Shown piece after piece: positions 51,167 to 60,071 of a stretch of 64,000 nt of DNA. This DNA is from CAJCJE01 sp035948315. Its GTDB lineage: Bacteria > Actinomycetota > Actinomycetes > Mycobacteriales > Pseudonocardiaceae. The stretch spans positions 62,001 to 126,000 of the forward strand of contig DASZJG010000083.1 of the NCBI GenBank assembly GCA_035948315.1, written 5' to 3'. Within the stretch, counting starts at the first letter, position 1. Each line of letters starts with the position of its first letter. Under the pieces are notes generated by a model. That model ran no database searches, was not told where the DNA came from, and was given only the letters and a program-made list of their open reading frames with translations. Both the position numbers and the translations under genes were made by a program.

Positions 51167-53667
51167 TGACCATCCTCGGACAGCACGCGGTACGCGGCCG
51201 AGGACCACGGTGGCGATCCCGAGGTCGGGGTGAGGGTGACCGTAATCGCGGCCTTGCCGCGGGTGAGCGAGGCCGGCAGCTGGTAGGTGTCGTCGAGCCA
51301 CTGGTGGTACGGGTTGGCGAGCGGCTCGGTCCAGGGCGCGAACTGCTGGCCGTTCACACTGACGGACGCCGACTGGTAGCCGCTGTTCTGGTCGCTGGTG
51401 TGCAGCAGCACGGCGCCGTTGTTGTTCGGGTCGAGCGCGAGGGTGAAGGTGACCGGCGCGGTGCTCGCCCTGGTGGTCATGGTGATGGGGGCGGGCGTGC
51501 CGTCGTTGCCCTCGTAGGTCTCGGTCAGCGAGGTCACCGCGCCCGGGTCGGTCGAGGTGTAGTGGTGCGCGGACTCGCTGGCCTGGTCGCCGACGGTGAG
51601 CAGGTCGGTCTGGTGGACGCTCGCCGTTGCCTGGCCGTAGAAGTAGGCGGTGGAGGAGTAGGTGGCGGCGACGTCGTCGGTCCCGCCGTGTTCGATGTCG
51701 AAGGTGATCTTCGACCCGTACGGCACGGCCTCCGCGATCAGCAGCCGGAACGCGCTCGTGCAGTCGGAGTTCGGGTCGCAGCCGGTGCCGTCGGTGAGGT
51801 GCGCGGAGTTGCCGTGCGTCGGTGTGCTGTATGGGCCCCGGTTGAAGTACCAGCCGCTCTGGTAGAAGTCCTCGGTGCCGGTGCCGTTGACCTGCGGCGT
51901 CCTGCTGGTGTCGACGAACACGTGCTCGTTGCCTTCGAGGTACCCGCGGCTGGCCGGGCCGAGCATGTCGACGGTGTTGCCGACGTACTTGCCGGTGCCG
52001 GTGGCCTGTAGGTACGACCAGTCCTGGCCCGCGGTGGTCGGGCCGGCGTGCGACTGGGTCCGGAAGTAGCCGTCCTGGCCGGAGGCCAGCTTCACCGCGG
52101 CCTGCGGGCTGAGCGCGGAGGTTACCTGCGCCTGCGCGCCGGTGACCGCGATGCCCGATCCGTTGTAGACACTGACCTTCGCGCCTGCCAGGTAGGGCAT
52201 CGGCCACCAGGACGAGTACCAGCCGGTGCCCGGATCGACGCCGAAGAACAGCGAGTTCACCGGCTCGGCCGCGAAACCGGTGCCGTAGAACTCGCCGAGC
52301 GGCGAGTCGACCATGGTCCGGCCGTCGAAGGAGATGCGCAACCGCAGGCCCTGCAACAGTTTCCGCGCGGTCGCGAGCTGCGCCAACTGGGCTGCGTCGA
52401 GCGGGTAGGTGTAGGTGCGCACGCCCTGCCAGGTCTGGCCGACGATCGAGTAGCTGTGCGCGAACTCGCTGGTCGGATCGCCGCTCACGTCGCCGACCTG
52501 CAACTGGTCGATGAGCGTGTTCTGCCCGTTGACGACGCTGTAGGCCCAGTAGGTGAACTCGTTGAAGTCCAGCGCGGAGGACACGAACGCGTTGGTGACG
52601 CTGATCTGCGTCTTGCCCGAGGTCACGTTGCCGGGAATGGTCACGGACTCCTCGGCCCACTGGCCCTGCCCGCTGCCGGTGTTGGGTGCCCACTGGCCGA
52701 CGATGTCGCCGTTGACGGCCACCGTGGCGACCTGGTCGGCGATGCCCGGATCGAGCCTGCGGGTGAGCACGACGCCGTTGTTGTTCGGGTTGAGCTTCAT
52801 GGTGAACGTGCTGGAGCCGCCCTTGCCGAACGCGCGCCCGGTCGCGGTGACCGAGGTCGGCGTGACGTAGGGGATCTGCGGCAGTTGCACGCGGACCGCG
52901 CTGAGTTCACCCGGCCCGTACGTGCTGGCCACGGTCTTGCTGGCGCCGGGGGCGAGGGCGAGCGGGGTGGTCGTTGTGGTCGCGCCGGGCAGTGCCGGCT
53001 TCGGGTCCTTGGTGCCGGCGGCCTGCAACGTGGCCAGCACGTCGGTCGCCTTGTCCGTCGGGTCGAACGTCGGCACGCCGACCGAATCGGCGAAGGTGCG
53101 ATACGTGACGTGGTAGTAGAAGGAGGACGAGTCGGTGGTGATCAGCATGGACGAGGCGAACGGCATCGGCACCGAGATGTAGGTGCCGCCGGAACTCTGG
53201 TCCGCGTTGCCGACCAGCGGATAGCTGAACGGCGCGCCGAGCTTGCCGTCCACGATGTCCTGCAACGGTGCGTGCACGACCGCCCTGCCGTCCAGGGTGA
53301 TGGTGATGTTGCCGACGCTGGTGACGTCGCCGCCGTTCCAGGTGAACCAGATCTCGTCGACCTCGCCCGCGCCGCTGTGCTCGGCGATCACGCACTGGCC
53401 GTTGATCAGCCGCAGGCAGTCGTTCGGGCCGGACCACCAGTCGTTGTTGCCCTGCCTGCGGTCGAAGCTGGAGAACTGTTTGGTCTGCACGCCCGAACTG
53501 AGCTGTGGGAGGTCGTTGAGCTGCCGGTAGACGTCCCAGCCGACCGGGCCCTTGTCGGTCGCGGTGTGCGGTGCGGCCGGTGCGGCAGCGGCCGGCATGA
53601 CGGTCAGGCCGAGCACGGCCAGCGCGCCGATCAACAGGGATAAGAGGATCTTGTGAACGCGAGCCAT
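51163..53667 (-). CDS. Secreted GH172 (DUF2961) glycoside hydrolase
   Basis: 834 aa. Signal peptide LLIGALAVLGLTVMPAAAAPA (about 10-30). The GH172/DUF2961 double beta-jelly-roll is at about 45-480: QTKQFSSFDRRQGNNDWW, SGAGEVDEIWFTWNGGD (candidate acidic residue), and later FRLLIAEAVPYGSKITFDIEHGGTDDVAATYSSTAYFYG. The C-terminal part (about 620-834) is a further beta domain. GH172 members cleave D-arabinofuranosides of mycobacterial arabinogalactan or make/split difructose dianhydride. It is in the middle of an operon with isomerase, importer and kinase, its stop overlapping the ATPase start. The presence of a signal peptide places it outside the cell, releasing sugar for import. Exact specificity not shown. 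Confidence 0.86.
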   Translation of the reverse strand: MARVHKILLSLLIGALAVLGLTVMPAAAAPAAPHTATDKGPVGWDVYRQLNDLPQLSSGVQTKQFSSFDRRQGNNDWWSGPNDCLRLINGQCVIAEHSGAGEVDEIWFTWNGGDVTSVGNITITLDGRAVVHAPLQDIVDGKLGAPFSYPLVGNADQSSGGTYISVPMPFASSMLITTDSSSFYYHVTYRTFADSVGVPTFDPTDKATDVLATLQAAGTKDPKPALPGATTTTTPLALAPGASKTVASTYGPGELSAVRVQLPQIPYVTPTSVTATGRAFGKGGSSTFTMKLNPNNNGVVLTRRLDPGIADQVATVAVNGDIVGQWAPNTGSGQGQWAEESVTIPGNVTSGKTQISVTNAFVSSALDFNEFTYWAYSVVNGQNTLIDQLQVGDVSGDPTSEFAHSYSIVGQTWQGVRTYTYPLDAAQLAQLATARKLLQGLRLRISFDGRTMVDSPLGEFYGTGFAAEPVNSLFFGVDPGTGWYSSWWPMPYLAGAKVSVYNGSGIAVTGAQAQVTSALSPQAAVKLASGQDGYFRTQSHAGPTTAGQDWSYLQATGTGKYVGNTVDMLGPASRGYLEGNEHVFVDTSRTPQVNGTGTEDFYQSGWYFNRGPYSTPTHGNSAHLTDGTGCDPNSDCTSAFRLLIAEAVPYGSKITFDIEHGGTDDVAATYSSTAYFYGQATASVHQTDLLTVGDQASESAHHYTSTDPGAVTSLTETYEGNDGTPAPITMTTRASTAPVTFTLALDPNNNGAVLLHTSDQNSGYQSASVSVNGQQFAPWTEPLANPYHQWLDDTYQLPASLTRGKAAITVTLTPTSGSPPWSSAAYRVLSEDGQ

Positions 53668-53697
53668 CGAGAAGCCTCCGAAGGGGAACTCAAGACC

Positions 53698-55116
53698 TCA
53701 GGCCGCGTCGCCGAGGCCGTCGTAGTCGATGTCCAACTGTTCGCAGATGGCACGCAGTTCCGCGACGTACTCGCCCGGAATCGCGTGGATGTGGTTGGCG
53801 CCGAAGCGCCCCAGGAAGTCGTTGGCCGGCACGTGCAGCCGGGCGAACGCGTGCGGCCACTCGTAGGTGGACTGGCGCATCATCGCCTCGTTGGTGGCCT
53901 CGTCGTACTGTTCGAACTCGCCGCGCACCACGTGCATGCGGTAGCGGTGGTCGCGCCGGGTCAGCCGGGCCAGCGTGAACGAGCCGGGCGCGGCCAGGTG
54001 TTGGACCGACGCGCCGCCGGCCGGGAAGTAGAAGACCTCGGGATACAGATGGGTTTTCGCCAGGTTCTCGACCGGATCGTCTGATCGCGCCGCGAACCAG
54101 GTCGCGTGCTGGCCGGAGTTGCACAGGTCCCACACGTCCTTGTCGGTGTGGTAGTGCCGGACGTCCGCGAACAGCACCGGGGTGCCGGACAGTCCCTTGA
54201 GCAGCTGCATGGTCAGCGCACCGTCCATATCGGACTCGGTCGCGGTGACGTGCGTCTCCTTCGGCCCCTCCCAGTCGTACGGGTCGTTGAGGAACGCCTC
54301 GGTGATGTCCATGGTGGCGAAGTTCGCGGTCAGCTCGGGTTGGCCCTTGATGCCGGAGAAGGCCAGGTTCCACTCCTCGATCAGCTCGCGCACGGCGTGG
54401 TACGAGCGGATCTGGCGTTCCAGCAGTTCGGGGGTGAGCCGGTCGCCGTCGTAGTGCACCTTGGCCGCGTGCCGTTCCAGCCACTCCCGGCCCGCCGTCA
54501 CCCGGCTCTGTTCGACCTGCGCCGAGCGGCGGACGATCTCCCACTGGTCGATCTCCTCGACGTCCACGCCGAACGTGCGCATCCACTGGTCGGTGTTGGC
54601 GACCGCGGTGTACATGCCCATCGGCCTGCCGCCGAACCGGCCGAACGTGGTGCCGCGCAACTGTTGCACCGCGGCTGCCGCGCGCACCGCGACCAGCACG
54701 CGTTCCCGGGTCTCCGGGTCGGCGATGTCGCCCCAGGCCCGCGAGTGCGTGCGGCCGATCTGGTCGAGCCCGCCGCCGCCGGCCAGCATGCCGACCATGC
54801 CCGGATACTGCGGGTCGATGTTGGCCATCAACAGCAGCGGACCGGACGTGGCATCCGCGGCCAGCATGGTGAAGTGCGGGAACGTCCACACCGCGTAGTG
54901 GAAGATGGTCAGATCGACGCGCTGGTCGGCGAGTGCGCGCGCCTGGCTGGTGGCGAGTTCGTTCGTCCAGACGATCTCGGGCGCGACGACGACCTCGTGA
55001 CCCTCGTCCCGCAACGCGCCGGCCAGCGACGCCGTTGCCGCGTCGATGAAGTCCTTGACGTCGTTGTGCACATAGTCCCGTCCATCGGACAGCGACAAGA
55101 TCCCGATCCGCGCCAC
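53698..55116 (-). CDS. L-fucose/L-arabinose isomerase-family enzyme
   Basis: 472 aa, Mn-dependent aldose-ketose isomerase fold of the FucI/AraA-related group. It opens RIGILSLSDGRDYVHNDVKDF; DLTIFHYAVWTFPHF and GRFGGRPMGMYTAVAN follow. The metal ligands are likely in ITEAFLNDPYDWEGPKETHVTATESDMDGALTMQLL (Glu and Asp, about 295-330) and NSGQHATWFAAR (His, about 366). L-fucose isomerase also converts D-arabinose to D-ribulose, which would suit the GH172-kinase context. GTG at 55116 follows GGGGAGGATC; the longer open frame upstream covers the promoter. Head of the sugar operon. Confidence 0.85.
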   Translation of the reverse strand: MARIGILSLSDGRDYVHNDVKDFIDAATASLAGALRDEGHEVVVAPEIVWTNELATSQARALADQRVDLTIFHYAVWTFPHFTMLAADATSGPLLLMANIDPQYPGMVGMLAGGGGLDQIGRTHSRAWGDIADPETRERVLVAVRAAAAVQQLRGTTFGRFGGRPMGMYTAVANTDQWMRTFGVDVEEIDQWEIVRRSAQVEQSRVTAGREWLERHAAKVHYDGDRLTPELLERQIRSYHAVRELIEEWNLAFSGIKGQPELTANFATMDITEAFLNDPYDWEGPKETHVTATESDMDGALTMQLLKGLSGTPVLFADVRHYHTDKDVWDLCNSGQHATWFAARSDDPVENLAKTHLYPEVFYFPAGGASVQHLAAPGSFTLARLTRRDHRYRMHVVRGEFEQYDEATNEAMMRQSTYEWPHAFARLHVPANDFLGRFGANHIHAIPGEYVAELRAICEQLDIDYDGLGDAA

Positions 55117-55152
55117 GGCTGATCCTCCCCAGGGCCGTAAATTCCGTGTTTC

Positions 55153-55168
55153 GAGAAATCGATTTCTC
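55153..55168. promoter_or_regulatory. 16-bp perfect palindrome, LacI-type operator of the sugar operon
   Basis: GAGAAATCGATTTCTC, perfectly symmetric with the central CG typical of LacI-family sites, 37 bases upstream of the isomerase start and about 194 bases upstream of the divergent LacI gene. It would block the operon promoter when the regulator is bound. Confidence 0.82.
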
Positions 55169-55361
55169 AGCACAGTAGGGGCGAGGTCGTGGTGTGTCAA
55201 TCCCCACAGCACAGGGACAACCCGGACAACCCGATCGGCCCACAGTCGATCTTGAAGAAACCGTTACCAGAAATATTTCCCGGCGCGCGGGCTCGACAGC
55301 GGGCCCGTGCAGCGGCCAGAGTGGACGGCACCAGGAACGGGAGAAGGTAGCACTGCACGCG

Positions 55362-56375
55362 ATGGCACATGTGACGATTCGGGATGTGGCCGCGTTGGCG
55401 GAGGTGTCGCCGGCGACCGTGTCGCGGGTGCTCAACGGCGACCACCGCGTCGCCAGGGACCTGCACGACCGGGTGATCAAGGCGGCGGAGACGCTCGGCT
55501 ACCGGCCCAACAGCCAGGCCCGATCCCTGCGCACACAGGCGACCAAGGTGCTCGGGCTGATCATCTCCGACATCCAGAACCCGTTCTTCACCGCACTGGT
55601 GCGCGGCGTCGAGGACGCGGCGAGCGAACGCGACTATTCGGTCGTGCTGGCCAACGCGGACGAGGACCTCGCCAAGGAGCGCCGCTACCTTGAGGTGACC
55701 GCGGCCGAACGGATGGCGGGCGTGATCCTCTCCCCAGCGTCGACCAAGGACACCCGCCTGGATCTGCTCATCGATCTGGGCATCCCGGTGGTCGTGATCG
55801 ACCGCCGGATCCGCTCGGCGGACGTCGACAGCGTCACCGTCAACAACCAGAAGGCGGCCAAGGAAGCGGTCACGCACCTGATCGCGGCCGGCTGCCGGCG
55901 GATCGGCGTGATCAGCGGCCCCGCCGAGATCTCCACCGCGTCCGACCGCGTCGCCGGCTACCGTGCCGCGCTGCGCGCCGCCGGCATTCCGCTCGACCCG
56001 AACCTGATCACCCGCGCCGACTTCCGCATCGAGGGCGGCAGGCTGGCCACCCGGCACCTGCTCGACCTGCCGAAACCGCCCGACGGCCTGTTCGTCACCA
56101 ACAACCTGATGATGGTCGGCGCGTTGGAGGCGCTGGCCGAGGCGGGCGTGAGCTTCCCGGAGGACATCGTGCTGGCCGGCTTCGACGAGATGAGCTGGGC
56201 CGGCCTCGCGCCCCCGATCACCCTGATCGAGCAGCCGACCTACGAGATCGGCAGGCGCGCGGCCGACCTGCTGCTGCGGCGGATCGCCGGCGAGAACTTC
56301 CCGCCGCAGCGCATCGTGCTCCCAGCCGCGCTGCGCGTGCGCAAAAGCTCGCAACGCGCAGCACGGGCGGTCTGA
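55362..56375 (+). CDS. LacI-family transcriptional regulator of the sugar operon
   Basis: 337 aa. DNA-binding head TIRDVAALAEVSPATVSRVLNGDHRVARDLHDRVIKAAETLGYRPNSQAR (about 5-55, with the hinge-helix ending) and a PBP-I-like sugar-sensing core: LGLIISDIQNPFFTALVRGVEDAA, AGVILSPAS, GIPVVVIDRRI, AGYRAALRAAGI, GLFVTNNLMMVGALEAL, LAGFDEMSWAGLAPPITLI. ATG at 55362 chosen as the standard LacI N-terminus. It is divergent from the isomerase operon with the palindrome between, so it most likely represses that operon until a pathway sugar is present. The sugar ligand is unknown. Confidence 0.9.
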   Translation: MAHVTIRDVAALAEVSPATVSRVLNGDHRVARDLHDRVIKAAETLGYRPNSQARSLRTQATKVLGLIISDIQNPFFTALVRGVEDAASERDYSVVLANADEDLAKERRYLEVTAAERMAGVILSPASTKDTRLDLLIDLGIPVVVIDRRIRSADVDSVTVNNQKAAKEAVTHLIAAGCRRIGVISGPAEISTASDRVAGYRAALRAAGIPLDPNLITRADFRIEGGRLATRHLLDLPKPPDGLFVTNNLMMVGALEALAEAGVSFPEDIVLAGFDEMSWAGLAPPITLIEQPTYEIGRRAADLLLRRIAGENFPPQRIVLPAALRVRKSSQRAARAV

Positions 56376-58280
56376 CTAACCGAAGAAGGACAGCGGCAGG
56401 CTCACCGAGGACGCGTTCAGGTTCACGCCCAGGGTGGGCGCGGCGCCGGGCGGCGGGTTGATGTAGGGGTTGTCCAAGCCCGGGGATCCGCCGTCGGTGC
56501 CACCGATGATCAGGGCGAGGCGGTGCCCGGCCGGGATCGTGTGGTCGGTGGTGTTGAGCGCGAACGTGATCGTGTACTGCTTTCCGGGCGTGAGCTGCTG
56601 CTGGTTGTTCAGGCCCTGGTAGTGGCCGAGGTCGGCCCAGCCGCGCTGGAAGACGTCGTAGTTGACGGTCTCGGTGTCCGGCGCGGTGTCGAAGTAGCAG
56701 GCCGAGTCCTTGGGCGTGCTCTCGCCGAAGCAGGACTGCGTCTTGAGCGTGACGATGCCCTCGCCGCCGTTCGGGTTGGCGTAGTTGCGCATGGTCGTGC
56801 TGCCGTAGTCGACCAGCACCGCGGACAGTTCGGCCGCGGGCGTCGAGGAGGACACGGTGAGCGTGACCCTGGTCGTGCCGGACACGGTTTCCGCGTGGGT
56901 GAGCGGAGGCGTCGAGTAGATGATCCGGTCGGACTGGGTCTGTGTCGGGTTGGCCGACCAGTCGTCGTCGTCCTTGGCCGGGTCGTCGGTGAACGAGGCC
57001 GTGGTCGGCTGGAGCGGCGGGAGGAAGCCGAGGCCGCCGACGCCCGCGGTGTTGCTCGGCGAGAAGCGCAGGGGCAGCGACACGGTGCCCGGGATCGGCC
57101 AGGTCGGGTAGTCGACCCACTTGTCCGGGCTGCGCTCGATGGACGCCTGCGGGCCGAACTGCACGCCGTTGTCGATGCCCATCAGGTAGTGGTCGAACCA
57201 GCGGTGCAGTTCGTCGACGAACGCCGTTCGCCGGAAGTCGAACGGGTCGACGTGACCGGTCTGGGCGAGCCACAGCTGCTTGTGCACGGTGGGCGGCAGC
57301 GCGTCCCACCATTGGCCGAAGTCGTCGGTGAGCACGTTGTAGTCGTTGGCGCCGTGGGTGAGCCACACGCTCGCCGTGACCTTCTTCGCGTTCGCGTCGT
57401 AGTCGCGCGCGGCGTACATCGAGGTGAAGTCGCCGTTGTCCGGCGAGCCCTTGTCGATGTCGGCCGCGACCGGGGCGCACGCGGTGATCACGTCCTGGTC
57501 CTCGACGAACGTGGACAGCTGACCAGGCGTTTCCCTGGCGAGGTCCGAGCCGTTGCTCCGGAAGTAGTTGTACCAGCTGCTGATCGCGGACTCGGCCACG
57601 ATCGTCTTCAGCCCGTTCACCCCGGTGGACGCGGCGCCCTCGGCGACGGTGCCGTCCCAGGACTTGCCGATCATGCCGACGTTGCCGTTGGACCAGTACG
57701 CGACCGCGGTCGTGGTGCCGGTCTTGCTGGTGTACGCGGTGCCCTTGCCGTTCAGCCAGTTGATCACCGAGGTCGCCGAGGTGACGTCGGAGGGCCCGCC
57801 GGTGTCCACGCAGCCCTGCGAGCGGTTGGTGCCGGCCAGGTCGACGAGGACTTCGGCGTAGCCGCGCGGCACGAAGTAGTTGTCGTAGAACAGGGGGAAG
57901 CTGACGATATTGCCGTTCGCGTCGTACTGCTTGATCTGCGATTCGTTGCCCCGACCCAGCGACTCGTAGTACGGGCTGGCCTCCAGGATGATCGGCACCT
58001 TGGCCTTGTGGTCGAGTTCGCTCGGCCGGATGATGTCCGCCGCGACCCGGACGTGCCCGCCTGGTTTGCCGGCCGCGGTGAGTCCGGTGTCGACCCACAC
58101 CGACTGGCGGATCGCGTTGGTGTACGAGTAGACGTCCTGCGTCGCGTTGTCGCGTACCGAGGACAGTGGTGCCTCGGTCGCCGCCGCGGCGATGGACGGC
58201 GTGAGTAATGCCGCCGCCGCGGCCAACAGGGCCACGGACAATCCGGTGCGCCCCCGCTTGAACAGGCCAGATCTGGTCAT
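56376..58280 (-). CDS. Secreted Xaa-Pro dipeptidyl-peptidase-like S15 serine peptidase
   Basis: 634 aa. Signal peptide LFKRGRTGLSVALLAAAAALLTPSIAAAA (about 5-33). Alpha/beta hydrolase: catalytic Ser in MIGKSWDGTVAEGAA (about 225), with the His likely in AQTGHVDPFDF (about 380) and an Asp in THGANDYNVLTDDFG. The C-terminal jelly-roll (about 430-634) is the X-Pro dipeptidase C-domain, LIYSTPPLTHAETVSGTTRV. S15/CocE members remove X-Pro dipeptides or hydrolyse esters such as cocaine. ATG at 58280 follows GGGAGG; the longer open frame upstream is not needed. Convergent with the LacI gene (adjacent ends 56375/56376). Confidence 0.86.
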   Translation of the reverse strand: MTRSGLFKRGRTGLSVALLAAAAALLTPSIAAAATEAPLSSVRDNATQDVYSYTNAIRQSVWVDTGLTAAGKPGGHVRVAADIIRPSELDHKAKVPIILEASPYYESLGRGNESQIKQYDANGNIVSFPLFYDNYFVPRGYAEVLVDLAGTNRSQGCVDTGGPSDVTSATSVINWLNGKGTAYTSKTGTTTAVAYWSNGNVGMIGKSWDGTVAEGAASTGVNGLKTIVAESAISSWYNYFRSNGSDLARETPGQLSTFVEDQDVITACAPVAADIDKGSPDNGDFTSMYAARDYDANAKKVTASVWLTHGANDYNVLTDDFGQWWDALPPTVHKQLWLAQTGHVDPFDFRRTAFVDELHRWFDHYLMGIDNGVQFGPQASIERSPDKWVDYPTWPIPGTVSLPLRFSPSNTAGVGGLGFLPPLQPTTASFTDDPAKDDDDWSANPTQTQSDRIIYSTPPLTHAETVSGTTRVTLTVSSSTPAAELSAVLVDYGSTTMRNYANPNGGEGIVTLKTQSCFGESTPKDSACYFDTAPDTETVNYDVFQRGWADLGHYQGLNNQQQLTPGKQYTITFALNTTDHTIPAGHRLALIIGGTDGGSPGLDNPYINPPPGAAPTLGVNLNASSVSLPLSFFG

Positions 58281-58481
58281 CGGCCACCTCCCGCGCAGAG
58301 CGTAAAGAGCACTTCCGATCCTTCCCAGCACCGAAAGTATGGATTTTGAAGTGGACCAGACATCCAATGAATCGTGATCCGACGAACCAGTAGATCATCC
58401 CGATATGTACAGCTGAACGCCTTTGACAGTGACGACGATGGTCCGTTCGGCGGTAGCGTGACCCCGCTCACCGACCGAGAC

Positions 58482-58495
58482 TGAAAACGTTTACA
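58482..58495. promoter_or_regulatory. LacI-type operator upstream of the pectinase gene
   Basis: TGAAAACGTTTACA: a 14-bp near-palindrome (two mismatched positions) around AAACGTTT, the classic LacI/GalR-family core. It lies 42 bases before the GTG of the GH28-like gene. Different core from the site at 55153, so probably a different LacI protein, not encoded here. Confidence 0.72.
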
Positions 58496-58536
58496 TAGTA
58501 TGTATCGCGCCCATCGCAGGAAGGGAGACTGGTTTC

Positions 58537-60060
58537 GTGCTCAGCGGAGAGTTCAACCGCTCCGGCTTGCGCCGATCGAGCCGCGCCTGGCTCGCCGTGC
58601 TCGCCGCATTCGCCCTGATGGCCTTCTGGCCGTCCGCTGCCTCGGCCTCGGCCGGCCACTCGTCAGCGGCGGTGTTCAACGTCAAGTCCTATGGCGCGAC
58701 CGGAAACGGGACGACGAACGACACCCCGGCGGTCAACAGGGCGATCACCGCGGCGAACAAGGCGGGCGGCGGGATCGTCGAGTTTCCCGCCGACACCTAC
58801 CTGGCCGGCGGTTCCATCCACATGCTCAGCAACGTCACCCTGCAACTGGACGCGGGGTCGACGCTGGCCGGGGCCGGCTCCGGTTACGACCCGGCCGAGC
58901 CGAACCCGAACGACAAGTACCAGGATTACGGGCACAGCCACTTCCACGATGCGATGATCTGGGGAAACGGGCTGACCAACATCGGTTTCACCGGTTCGGG
59001 CACGATCAGCGGCGAGGGCAAGTTCGCCTCCGGCACACCCAAGTCCGGCCAGGCCGACAAGCTGATCTCGCTGACCCGTTGCAACAACCTCACCCTGAAC
59101 GGGATCACCATCAAGAACGGTGGCCACTTCGGGATCCTGACCAACGGGTGCGACAACATCACCTCCGATCACCTGACCATCTCCACGGCGGCTGATCGCG
59201 ACGGCTGGAACGTGATCAGCGCGCAACACGTGAAGATCACCAACATCAACGTCTCGTCCAACGACGACGCGCTGGTGTTCAAGAGCGACTGGGCACTCGG
59301 CCAGACCCTGCCCAACGGCGACGTCTCGGTGAACAACGCGACGCTCTCCTCGGGCTGCTGCAATGCGCTCATGTTCGGCTCGGAGACCTGCGGCGACTTC
59401 ACCGGCTACACGTTCACCAACATCACCATCACCAAGGCCGGCAAGTCCGGGCTCGGCATGGTGTCCATGGACGGTGCACACATCTCCAACGTCACCTACG
59501 ACCACGTCACCATGTCCGGCACCCAGTCGCCGATCATGGAGAAGATCGGCACCCGCAAACGGTGCGGCGGATCACCGGGCATCGGCAGCATCAGCGACAT
59601 TCACTACGAGGACGTGACCGGCACCAACGCGGGCGCGTACTCGCCGACGCTGTGGGGCCAGAACGGGCACGAGATCAGCAACATCACCTTCGACAACGTG
59701 CACCTGACCGTGCCCGGTGGCCACGGCGCCATGTCGACCGGCGTGCCCAGCGACAACGGCGACTACAACCCGAACAGCATCGGCACCCGCCCCGCCTACG
59801 GGTTCTATCTGCACTACGTCACCGGAGTCGGCTTCACGGCCAGTTCGTTCGGGTTCGGCAAGAACGACGGCAGGCCCGCGATCATCGCCAACTCCACCGG
59901 CCCGATCACGCTCAACGGCGTGACCGTGCAGCGTGGCACCGGCAGCCCGTTCGACATCGGCTTCCAGTCGAGTGCCGGCTACTGCGTGCAGAACTCCACC
60001 ACCTCCGGCGGTGGCAAGTTGAACATCAACAGCAGCGGTGGTTCGTCCGCAGGCTGCTGA
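58537..60060 (+). CDS. Secreted GH28-like polygalacturonase (parallel beta-helix)
   Basis: 507 aa. Signal peptide SRAWLAVLAAFALMAFWPSAASASA (about 15-39). It opens FNVKSYGATGNGTTNDTPAVNRAITAAN, the usual start of right-handed beta-helix pectinases. Acidic active-site region NDDALVFKSDW (about 246-256) and GCCNALMFGSETCGD (about 270) take the positions of the GH28 DD and GHG motifs, though the His and the downstream RIK are not clear. Family role: hydrolysis of pectin galacturonate. The GTG follows AAGGGAG. The TGAAAACGTTTACA operator precedes it. Single gene, convergent with kynureninase. Confidence 0.82.
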   Translation: MLSGEFNRSGLRRSSRAWLAVLAAFALMAFWPSAASASAGHSSAAVFNVKSYGATGNGTTNDTPAVNRAITAANKAGGGIVEFPADTYLAGGSIHMLSNVTLQLDAGSTLAGAGSGYDPAEPNPNDKYQDYGHSHFHDAMIWGNGLTNIGFTGSGTISGEGKFASGTPKSGQADKLISLTRCNNLTLNGITIKNGGHFGILTNGCDNITSDHLTISTAADRDGWNVISAQHVKITNINVSSNDDALVFKSDWALGQTLPNGDVSVNNATLSSGCCNALMFGSETCGDFTGYTFTNITITKAGKSGLGMVSMDGAHISNVTYDHVTMSGTQSPIMEKIGTRKRCGGSPGIGSISDIHYEDVTGTNAGAYSPTLWGQNGHEISNITFDNVHLTVPGGHGAMSTGVPSDNGDYNPNSIGTRPAYGFYLHYVTGVGFTASSFGFGKNDGRPAIIANSTGPITLNGVTVQRGTGSPFDIGFQSSAGYCVQNSTTSGGGKLNINSSGGSSAGC

Positions 60061-60071
60061 CGCGCAGGGGG

